This document shows positions 10,343 through 22,675 of a stretch of DNA of 64,000 nt, in pieces. Source of the stretch: Lytechinus pictus (taxonomy: Eukaryota > Echinodermata > Echinoidea > Temnopleuroida > Toxopneustidae); the NCBI RefSeq assembly GCF_037042905.1, contig NW_026974140.1, positions 17,472,001-17,536,000 on the forward strand, written 5' to 3'. Position numbers and translations under genes: made by a program. Positions within the stretch are counted from its first letter, which is position 1. Each line of letters opens with the position of its first letter. Under the pieces are notes generated by a model. That model had not been told where the DNA came from, did no database searches, and worked only from the letters and a program-made list of their open reading frames with translations.

Positions 10343-13300
10343 GTACGTACGCAAATCTCACAACCCCCTGTCACCTTTTACTGTTCCTATGCTGTGAATT
10401 ACATAAAACAAATTCTGTTCTATCGTTCCTGCTACTTTTCTGTCAATTGTACTATATTTCCCCACTTTTTTACCACTTTTAAATAAGCTCATACTATTCA
10501 ATATATTTATACTATTCCATATGTGACAAGACATGTGAAAACCAGCTTGGGATACGATGTAAATGGTTGATGTCTTTTGTTGCGTTCTTGCTACGCCTCA
10601 TTCCAAAACGTGAACCTTTACTACATGGTTTTATGTAGCTCAGAATAAACGGGAATGAAAGACAATTATCCAAGAACTAGCCGCCATCTTTTCCTCTGGC
10701 TTTGCCAACCCGAAAACTAGACGAAGGGCGGGGCAAAAAAACATAGAATGAACTTGAGAACTCGACACAAATAAAGATTGACAAATGATATTATTTTGCT
10801 GAATTACGAGGTGCGCACCGTTCATATCTTCTGACCACGGCGCACTGTATATTTCTTACGTTTTGTTACTATTAATGGGTAGATGTTAAAATTATATTTT
10901 TTTGACTTGGACAAGGTTTTGTATGTTTGAATAAATCAAGTAAATGTCACGTTGAGATGTGCTGGAAATTTGATTGGTGAGTGAGTTGTGGATGCTTGGA
11001 GTAGTGTTCAGGGTCAAATAGAGTGCATGCCTTGCCTGTGCTAGAAAGTAGATTGTGGGACGTGTGTTAAATTGGTGGTGTGTTCGAATGTAGTATTTTT
11101 CTGTTGAAGATTGTGTTGAAAGAAGCAATTTCTGTGTAAAATCATTTTGATAGAATGAAGAGATTCCCTTGCTGAGCGTGCATATCATTACGAGCTGATT
11201 TGCATGAAGTCAAAGTCGTATCCGTGTGTGTCTTCTGTGTGTATGCGTCGTGTGTATGTGGTTCGCGTGTGTGTATTGATGGGTATGTATTGGTGAATGA
11301 ATGGGACGTCGGAGGGGTAGTTGAGCGGGGCTTTGCTCATTGGGGTGTTTCGTTGAGGACGTCGAGCGGGAAATGGTATTTGTGGAGTTAGGTTCGTTGG
11401 GGGATAATAAAGAGGAACTGGTTTCGTCGGATCGGGTTTATTTTTCGATGCGGTAATGAGCTAGCGTTGTGTATTATTGATGGATTGATTGAATGAGAAA
11501 TGTTTCGTATCGTTCGCGCGTGTGGGCGCTGAGGGTCAGGTTCGGTCAATGCTGTGTGGCTAGCTGTCGCGGGGCAATGCCGGTGCGTTGAATAGAGGAT
11601 AGTGTTCGGTCCACCAAGTGTTTTACTTTACGTTTGGGGGTTTTAAATTCGTTTTGTTGTTGAGAAATATTGCTTCTTTCTATTCTTTCTTGCAGTGAAC
11701 AATCTTAACGAAGTTGAGACAGTAAAGTTATGAAAATTAAATGGGCCATGATACATGTTTCTCATTTCAAATCTTTGCTTGTTTTCTCTTCATCAATCGA
11801 AGTAACGGGAGAACAAAATATATTTCTGGTTTTCATTTTTATTCGCAAGAATGAAAAAAAAAGTTTAATCTTGATCATTATAGTTTATACATGTTTGTTT
11901 GTCATTTCAAAGCCCATGAAGTTATAACGCTAGGCCTGTAATTCTAGACAGTAACATTTTGGGGGTAAATAATGTTTTGAATATGAGATTAGTTGACAAA
12001 AAATAAATGGATATATTTTTTATGCAAATGCATTATCCAATTTTTAATGTCAAAGAATATTTTTAGGAATAGGAATTAGGATCTATTTTTAGAGTTCAGT
12101 TCTGGATTAATTGAGGTAGTTATTTGCAAAATCAATATTGGACCAGAACTACATATGTAGATCCTATGACTATGTAATAAAAAAATCATCAAATTCACAA
12201 ATGTCAACTTTATTTTATTATCATGGGTTATTATTGAGTTTTTTTTTCATTCCCAAGACATTAAACATCTGCTCTGACAGGAAGATACTTGACAATATCG
12301 ATTCTAGGCCTAACTGTTATAAAATCAAATATTTCAAGGAGATCGAGATGAGGAAAAAATCATTATTTTTTTAAATGTTTTTTGTGTGATTTATTACATT
12401 ACAATTGAATCAATATGGATGTAATGACATATTTGATACCAAAATGCTGGAAAAAAAATAGATTTTTTTTTGTTATCAGAGGTTCAAGTCCTACAAGTTT
12501 ATTGAAATTAATTGTATCATTTTATTTGCCTACTATTTTATTATTGATTATTATAATTTTTATATTCTCATATTTCTTATTATATATTATTATTACTATT
12601 ATTATTATTGCTATTAGTATTATATATTACTACTATATAATAATAGTAGCAATCTAGTTTTTCATATTTTTTTTTATTGTGAATAATGAGGTCCATTGTA
12701 GGGGCCCTGATCTGTCAACTTGTCAACTAAATCTCATCTCATACATTGGCTTGGGCTATTTTTTGTTCTGTCATTGATTATCATTATGAAGGATAATAGT
12801 TCTTGGATTGAACAAACAATTACAATTAAAAATGGTACTGGTAATATGAATTGTTGTATTATGATATTGTAATATTATTATTGTTCTTATGTTATTTCAT
12901 TTTGAAAAGTATTTTGTGGCCTGTTGTATTGTGAAGTACATGTACACATGTATGTGAGCCTTATCTATCATGCCTCTCCCATATACATGCATCAGGTGTA
13001 TCAGAACTATTAATAATATTGTCAACAAAAACAAAACATTGTTTAAATATTTCTATTATTGTGTATTATTATGAATGATTATCACTATCACTATTCTTAT
13101 TATTATAATGATTAATTATTATTATTATTGTTATTATTAATAATAATAATAATAACTTATTATTATTATTATTAATCTTCATCATCATCATCATTTCCTA
13201 ATTATTGTTACATTATACTGTAGTTTCATTATAGATTAATGAATCTGTTAATGAATTAATTTCTACAGGGAGAAGAATCAGAAGAAGCTCGAGAGGCACA

Positions 13301-16300
13301 AACCTTCAATGATATACATGAAGAAGACCTGCAAGGATTGGAGGCCATAGCAAAACAATTTGAAGAAAAGTATAACGTGAGTATCATTTGATTTCCTAAA
13401 TCCATGGATGTCAGTCTAATATTGTTGTAGTTGTTTTCAGGCCTATTATGCATTTTTTTTTTAATTGTCATTTATTCATCGATTTGTTTTTATTGGTAAT
13501 AGTGTAATATTATACAAATAATGCATGCAGCCGAGTGCGTTAGTGGAAATGCAGAGCACGCGAGGTTTCTTTAGATAGGAGTCGCACTGTGCACGATCCG
13601 CTTGCGGCGAGTGCCCAGTGTGCTCCATCTGAAGAAACCGAGCTTTCTCTGCATTTACTTTTACGCACGACAGAGCAAGTGCATTATTTGTTTTATAAAA
13701 TAGCAACACAGAAACAATTTTTTAAAAAGTTACAGTACAGTTTTGTTGGACTTCTACCGCACTGGTTTGCTCGAGCGTGCAATGTCAATTTTCGTTGCAC
13801 ACCTTTTGCACTACCGTGCAGTGCACAAAAAAAGTTGGATGTCATGTGACGCGTATTGACCAATCGCGATGCTTGAAATAATACAGCTATTTTATAATAT
13901 ATACATGTAATATTGGTATTGATTCTAAAGAATACTGTAGCCCTATATTGATGTTGATATTAATGTAATTTTAACAGTAACAAAAGTGAAATGAATTATT
14001 TATTATTGTTATTATCATTATTATTATTATCATTATTATTATTATTATTATTAGTCATTTATCATTATTGATATTATCTTTATTATTGTTATTATTATTT
14101 TTTATCATTATTTAAATTACATGTATTATTACTACTACTACTAATATTACTGTTAATATTATCCCTATCCCTCAGCCAGAGCATCTGCATGATCTGGAAA
14201 TACATGTATAATTATTTTGTTGGATTGAAATTTTTAAATAAATTATCTCTAATAACACAGTTCCTTAGAAACTTTACAGTTTAGAAAACTGCTCTTTGGT
14301 CCTCGACCCCCCCCCCCCCCCCATCAAACAGGGTTCCCAGCCCAACAGGGAAATCAGGGAAAATTATTTTACTTTTTTCCAGTTAGGGAAAAATCAGGGA
14401 ATTTGATAGAAAATACTTCAAATCAGGGGAAAATGCCTCAAATGAGGGAATAATCAGGGAATTTTGATCGGCCCAAAACTTAAAAGTCGAAAGCATGGTA
14501 GTCAGTCAGACTCTGTTATATTTTGTTGCATATCAAAACAACATCCATTGAATGAATGGTTATGGTGGTACTAATTAGTTTTACATTATTGTTTTTATAC
14601 TGAAAATACATTCAATTCACTGCAACAACTTAGAAAACATGGGAAACTGGGAATGGGTTTAAATAATTATCAGGGAATTTTGTTTTCTTGAAAAGCTGGG
14701 AACCCTGATAAAGTTCATCAAATTTCAGAGATTGTGTTATGAGTTTACCAGTTCCCTATTCGACTTGACATTTATTTTGCTACAGCCTACAATGTATGTA
14801 CAATGTAAACTACATGTATTATAAAAACAGCACTTGAGCAAGCCTTTCCCTGCATCCCACCACTTTCAAGCTATTTTTCCTCATTTCTCTTTCTTTTTGG
14901 AGAAGTGTAGACAAAAAAAAAATAAAGACTAGCTGTTTTATAGTCACAAAATTTCCCTTTTATCTTGTAGCTCTTTCAAAAATTGTGAGAAATAGTGAAT
15001 ATTTGTCATTCACTGAAAGAAAGAACCAGTACGCATACATTACATTCCTTGCTTGTTTACATATGCACCCTTCCCAATTACATGGCATCTTACAGGGCAA
15101 AACACATTACAATGTTATATTGATCCAAGAAGAAAGGTGAGATCATAATAAAGACAATCAGATCTAGAAATTTAGATCTTGAGATTGATAGATATTGGGT
15201 GTGCATCTCGGCTAGTCAAAATGTATCATTCATAAGGAAACTGTGATGCAATGTCATGTTGTGAAGTTATCTCTCAGTTACGGACAAGGAAATGATACAT
15301 GTATGTTCATTCAGGTTGACTGCCAGGCTTATACTCAGTTCGGTTACTTTGAAAACAAATTCAAGATTAATACAATGATTGAACAAAATTTTAATCAATT
15401 TTTTACTATTGTTTTTGGAGTGTCATAAATAATCCACTGCAAAGGATTGCTTTCTAAAAGCCCCTTCATTGTACTGTACATGTATGTCTAAAACATTATC
15501 TAGTCCCATCTATGCTTTTCTATGTGCAGTTTGTGTGTCTCTCTGTCTGCAGAATTTAGTCAAATTTTCTCCATCTTGGTGGTTCAAATTGCTTCCAATG
15601 CTTAATATCAAGTGCTGCTTATTGATAGTCTTGTTTACTAGAAATCAGGGCAAATGATTTAAATACTCAAATTACTGCAACAACAAGCAGACTATTTTTG
15701 TATCAGGTTTCATTTTTGTTGATTATTATATCACACATTTAATTGCCAAGCGAGAAAACTGAAATAAGGTATTCAGCCTTTCCATGTAGACCATACATGT
15801 ATTAGTCTTTGTTCATTTTTTTTTGCTTCAAAGAACATGTAATTCTTTTACGAGCATGATAAACAAAATAATGAGTTGATTTGCCTGAAAGATTAAGTGA
15901 GCTTGATGGATGTCTGCATTCTGCACTACATTTATATACTTGTACATGTACAGAGTACATACATTTACATTAAGTGGGTAGGTTCTTCAATAATGTACAT
16001 GTACAGTGTACAGTGTACATGTATATTGTACATATTACACATACATGTAAGAGTACTTGACCATTTGGTACATGTATTTGTCAGTGTATTTGTGTCTCAT
16101 GATGTTAACACTATTTTTCAATATATATTTATGAGCAAATACATATGTTCAAAATCTTTTTTTTTTTATATATCCTGCAGAAACCTGGAAAGAAGGGAAA
16201 GAAGAAGAAGATGTTGTTAGAGGACTTGATAGATGCTGGAATGGGTTATGATGAAACAGATCCCTTCGTGGATAATTCTGAATGTGTAAGTTAATTAAGT

Positions 16301-19300
16301 ATACTGGTACATGTATATACTGTACAGTACAGGTAATAAGCTGTTGATTGATTATATCCCATAGGCTTAGTGTACAATGTATGTACATTGTTTACAAAGA
16401 ATTAATACATGGGTCATGTAGCAAGAAGCATGGTAAATGTGGGAATTAATAACTATTTTCTTCTCAACCTTGGAGCTACATGTATTATTGAACCAATTAT
16501 TTTTTATTAGTTTAGTGGCTACATTTTAATAGTGCTTGCACATATCCCACAGTATTATACAAAGTTGATAACATTCAACTTAATGATGTACACATGTACA
16601 GACATGTTTATTGGACTTTCTCATTAGGGCTACATGTAAAACAAATCACGGGTTAAGAAATGATTGATCTTGAACTTCTTGTGGGAGATTACATGTATGG
16701 GTGAAATTGAAGACAGATGTTGCGCCAAAGATTAATGTTTATTCCTAAAACGACGCACAGAGGAAGTGGGGGGGTGAATGACCCCCACACTTTCTGCGAC
16801 CATTCCACTGCCCAAATATTTTTTACTGTGTTGCTTATTTACGTAAATTTCTTGTGCATCTTGTAAGACCAATATTAATGGACTTCTCTCTTCCTAATCA
16901 TTCATATACATGTAGATATGACTATTTTCACTTTCATTTGCTGAAAATGATCAATTGTACCATAATTATTTACATTTCATAAAGATTCTGCAATGGATTT
17001 TAGAAAAATACAAAGAGAAGTGAAAATGTAAAAATAAAAAAAGAAATATCTAAGAAATTCATGAAATAATGAAGTCCAGAAGAAATCAATTTCAAACCAA
17101 TTTTTTCCTTTAAATACAGCAGTCTGGGAGTGTTAGAATATTTCCACCAAAATTATCATTTATGATGTTTTTTTTTATTCAGTTGGAGCTAAAGGTATGA
17201 TTTATGCATTATAAATATGCATAACTAATTAAAGATAAATACTAGTAACCGTCTCAAAATGAGTTCGAACAGAATCTAATAAAATGACCACCCAACTGTT
17301 TTTATGTATAAATGAAAGATATGTGCCAAATGGCTCTGGAAAAAAAACCATGTGAAATTGCTGAGAAATGAGCAAAGTAAGCACGGAATTCCATAAAATG
17401 TCTGGTATTTTTCTGAGCAATATTAATACCCTGTCCCACATATGCCTATTTGTGTTAGTTATCATCAGAATTGATGGTTTTCAGCTAAGAATTCATAATT
17501 TCACAAAGATAAGTTGATTTCAATGCAAGAGATCTAGATTTTTGATAATATGGTGGTAGGTACTTAACCTTGATTTTAAAGGTTTTCTCGTAAAATAATT
17601 GTTTGCTGCAATTACTTTCTTTTACCTTTGATATAAAATTCACAAGATTAAGATATTATGTTTGATATTTAACTTGTATTGTCTATCTTATTAACAGTAT
17701 GATGAATTAGTCCCTGCCAGCCTGACAACACAGTTTGGAGGATTCTACATCAATTCTGGTCAGCTGAAATTCAAAGAAATCTCAGATTCTGAAGATGGTG
17801 ATTTCCAAAAACCTAGAACACCAAAGGTAAGGAGTGCATTGACCCAGTAGATTTGTTTATTAGCATTACATGCATTCTTTCTAGATCAACCTAGTTCTTG
17901 ATACCATGAGATCTATATCCCAACACCAGTCTGACTTCTTGGGAGATACTCTGTATCTGCTTATCCGGATAAGAACCATTTCAAGAAACACTATTTTCCA
18001 AGAGATAAGGACTTGGACAAGGACCTGACTTGATAATTGTGACACCTTTGACCTTGTCATATATTTAAAACTTTAAAATGCAGGGTCCTGATCACTTTGT
18101 TAGATTGTGACGTGCAAAATAGTCACAACTTTCAAATCATAATCTTGTGATATCAATTGTGAATTTTCAAGTATTAACATTTTAAAAAGCCTTAATTTTC
18201 ATAGGGAAAATCTAAATTTCTTAGGTGTGTATAACGACTCATCGACTTTGTGGAATTAGCATGTTTTTATTTTTTTTATTTGTAAAATAACGATATTATT
18301 CTTTGCTATCTGTGTGTCTTTTTGACAGAAAAAGAAGAGACTTAAACTGGAGAATGGAGATGGGAAAAGAGAAAAGAAGATGAAGAGAAAGTTATCAAGT
18401 GAAAGTGGTAGTGGAGATCACATCTCAAAGAAAACTAAGAAACAACTGAAGAAAAAGGCCAGGTAATATGCTTCATAATAAATCCTGAATCCTCGACCAA
18501 ATGTCAAATAAACCCTTTTTGTAAAGTTGTTAAAACATTATGAAATTATATTACGTTATGCAGGGCCTGCTTGAAGATGAGCTAATAGTTATGACTTTTA
18601 ATCTAATCATTTTACAGAGTATCATTACTCTATTCAAATGTATTTCATCAGATAAATATATAGCTCATGTAGCTGTTAATTGCTACTAAATCCTATTTGA
18701 ATGGTTGATATACTCTGTCTCTATTTTCAAATATTTAATTCTGTTAGGTTATAACTTTAACTCATACATGTACAAGTATGCTGTAATAATGAAGTGAACT
18801 ATTCCTTTTTCAAAATATGTTGTATTTTATTTTGCATTCTTGTAGCTTTTTCCTTTCCCTAAAGTACCAATAAAAACAATAAAAGAAGTGTACACATCTC
18901 AATGTAAATGAGGTTATAACAGATTAATGAGGTATCAGATGCATATTGTGACATGGCATTGCTATTGGTATTTTTTATTTCTTATTTTAGGGAAGAGAAG
19001 AAAAAGAAGAAGAAGGGGCCGAGACTGATTCGCACCCCAACTGTAGCCGAACTACTGAAGCGCAACACTGGATCATTGCCAGGATCACCACAAAGTCATC
19101 CAGCTACCTCGACCTTCAATGGACCACCTTCCACTTCAAATGCTGCAACATCCAAGGCATCTTCCTCTAATACCACCACCACTCCAGGGTTGGTATCATC
19201 ATCTGGCGGGGCACAGGCGGCTCCAGGGGTTGACATGTCCTTGGATCTTGGTATCTCAGTGGCTGATCTTGATAAGGAAACCATGGAGATGGTTGATTTA

Positions 19301-22300
19301 ATGAATGGTACGGACGGTATGATGGGTGGGGTTGTTTCTACCGGTGGTATGGCTGCAGGGAGTGGTGGTGATCAGGATAGTGATCTTAACATATCGCCAT
19401 CTGCTCCTGGTATCGGGGGCGAGGATGGTGGAGCTAAAGAGAAGGTTAACTTACCTCAAGAACTGCCACTTCAACTTTTAGACAACATTCAAAAGATAAA
19501 AGAGGTAATATACCAAATTACTTTTTGTAAAATTTGAAGAAATCTGCCCTGGATTGAATCCAGTAAGACATGATTATGTTTAATTCATTTCAATTTAATT
19601 CAATTAGAAATGCTTCATTTAGATATCAAAATTTCATCAGAGCATTGGGCAGAAATTTCTCACTCTTACTCTTTTTTCCAGGCTGCTAGGAGTCAGTTGA
19701 AGGAAAGACTAATCCTCTTTTCATAAATCTCGCAATAAGTTAATTCAAACCTCAACTGCTATCAAATAGAATTCTGAAATCAAGATTTGCATGCAATATT
19801 TCTTTATTCTCATACTCATATTCATCAGTTTCTTTGCTCTCTCGTAGCTCTCTGAGAACACTATGATAATGCATGCTTTTAGCCACAAAAGGTGTCTCTT
19901 TTTCAATGTGATGAAAATGATGATGAAGTTTGATATTTCATTTCTTTTTCTTACTCTTTTCAGGCTGCCAGGAAGTCAGTTGAAGGAAAGACTAAATTCT
20001 TCAATTCGCATGTCAATGGTCTATTACTCAAGTAAGTTCAGATGGTAATGTACCTGAATGCAGTAATTGTGTGTAAAATCTCAACACCTTTGTGGGCTTA
20101 ATTGATTGAATAAGCAAGCTGTTTTATTGATGTTTTAACACATGCTCTTATGTCAGAAAGTTTGAACACCCTGAATAGTTTTGCATCAAAACAAACGACA
20201 TACTTTATGCATGGGAAATGTTTTAGTTTGCAATTAAACTTGAAGTTGATACTTGAAGTTTAAAACAGAAACCAATCATCATTTCCATGTTGATGTTGCA
20301 GCCCTTTAAATTTTTTAATTTGAAAGCCATGATTTATGAAACTAATCATTAAAAAATCAGACCAATCAATGTCCAGGATATGAACTTTCCAGCTGCTTCA
20401 CCTAGTATTTCTGCCCCATATGCTGAAGTCCATTTCAACTACTCTGTGATGAAATTATGGAAAACCAAAAATTTTAAAATTTTGTTTACATTGTATATTT
20501 CTTCTGTTCAATGTGTTATTTTCTGATTCTTTTATGCTGAAGACAACTATCCTATTATCCTTTCCATTCCAGCCATTTAAGAATGATTTGAAGTGCCATA
20601 AGAGTTGAACCTGTTCTGTTAAAAGATTTATGTCACAATTGGCTATCCATAGTTAAACCACAACTTTAGACCAGAGGGATGTTTCATAAAGCTGTTCGTA
20701 AGTTACAAGCGACTGGTAATCGTTTTTCAGGAGCTGATTCCACAATTATGAAAATTTGGTGCGCATAATTTACCTCCAGAAAGGGTCACCAGTTATTTGT
20801 AAAGTCACTTGTAACTTACATGTATGAAGAACTTTTTTAAACACCCACCAGAGTTTAAATTAAATCCGACTTCAGAACGAGAGCTTGTGTGTTTTTATTT
20901 CTCAGGATAGAGCATGGTACCCGTATGGTGAACTGTAGTAAGAGATCAGCAGTGTATTCACATTTAGCTTTTCATTTACCCTGCACCAAACTTACTCTTC
21001 AGAAGAGAGCTAAGAAACTTCAACTAGGTGTTCAAGACAATCATCTCAAAGAACCTCTTCAAAGGCTTCGGGAAGGTAAGTCTCTAAAGTCACACAAATT
21101 TGCTATTAATCATGATAATAGCATTTATAAGGTGCTGATTATCTCGTTGCCTTTTCAATATTACACTGTATATTACCCCAGCTTTAGCTCCAACTGTTTA
21201 TTATGGTCCTACAGGGTATCCATTTACTTCACCTGGGTTGGGTGCAGCTCATTGTGGATCAATTTGTTGCTGAAGATATATGTCAAATTCTACAATGAAA
21301 TTTTATTAATGATAATCATAATAGTAGTGTGTTCTTACATTTAGCTTATGTCTGTCAGATATGGCACTAGACAATTATTACCCCAACTCTAATGAAGCTG
21401 CATATAAGACACTTCAGCATCAATAATAATAATGATCATAACATTTATAAAGTGCTTAAAGGTAAATGCCAGTTTTGGTAACGATCTCAAAATGACTTTT
21501 TACAGAATCCAATATACGGTAATGACCACCCAAGTGTCTGTTTATATGAATAAAAAATATGTGCCAAAGGATTCTGGAAGAAATTGTGTAATTGCTGAGA
21601 AATAAGCAAAATAAGCGCGGATTCGGGCACTTCCGTTGGGTCTTTATTCCAGCAATAATAATATACTGTCCCACGTGTGCCTATCTGTGTTGGCGATCTT
21701 CAGTGTGATCGTTTTTCAGCTTAGATTTTATGATTTCACAGAGTTCAGTTTATTTAACTGTACCAGATCTAGATCCACGATGATAAAGTAATATTTAATC
21801 TTGGTTTTACAGACTTTCTCACGAAATCAGTGTTTACTGCAACTACTATCATTTAGCTTTAATTGTAAGGAATTAATTCCGATCTGGTACATATCTTATT
21901 GGGTTTTTTTTTTCTGAAGCTATCGCTGAAGTGATGCCTGATCAACAGATGAGATATAAAACAGAATGTGAAGAAGTTTCTCTCAAGATGTAAGTAGAGA
22001 AAAATCCCTGTAGGAGAAATTAATGATTTTCAGGACAATGTTTTTAATGTATGGATTTAATATTCTGGTATTGCATCAGAATGCAACTTTACAAGCTATT
22101 GTGTCTTGTTTTAAATGTGTATACACTTGGAAATCAGTAGCCTATAGGTCTTTAAAAATGATTAAAGTTACTTTGAATACCCTCTTGTGAGATTTATTAG
22201 GACTGTCAATTTTTCTTGTGATCCTGATGTTTTAGAAATAAACAAAATCTAGTTATTAAGTTAGTATTAATTAGTTAAAGCTACATGTATTTTAAAAGTG

Positions 22301-22644
22301 AATATGCACCTTGTAATATTTTTGAATGAATAGTAGCACTGTACAAATGCTGTGACTCTTGTCTTTATAACCAAATTTAAATATAAACCTTTTCCTTTAT
22401 ATTGTTGTTATGAAAGGGATCTTGGACCTACGCATGATTCAGAAGGGAAGGTAATAGAACTCAAACCACCCAAGAAGAAGTTTATCTGGGATGACAGGTT
22501 GAGGTATGTATTTCTACACACTAGAGCTCTTGGTATAATTTTCCTGATGCAATTTCTTTGGTTGTTCTTTTTTTTCTCCATTTTTGTCTCACCTGCATAG
22601 CAGAGTGAGACTATAGGCGCCGCTTTTCCGACGGCGACGGCGAC

Positions 22645-22675
<31 letters not shown>

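Larger units (their letters stand above)
10343..13268 (+). other. Ubinuclein intron 1
   Basis: 2.9 kb. It holds a G/T-rich, CpG-containing patch (about 11200-11640) of unknown role and ATT/AAT microsatellites (12530-12655 and 13105-13195); the second reverses from ATT to AAT and back, so it can fold. No other coding sequence is seen. Confidence 0.6.

Noticed and set aside
20889..21344. 151-codon frame reading through ubinuclein exon 8
   Set aside because: Only 20906-21075 is exon; the rest is intron and SINE, since the donor GTAAG at 21076 and phase with exon 9 fit the family.
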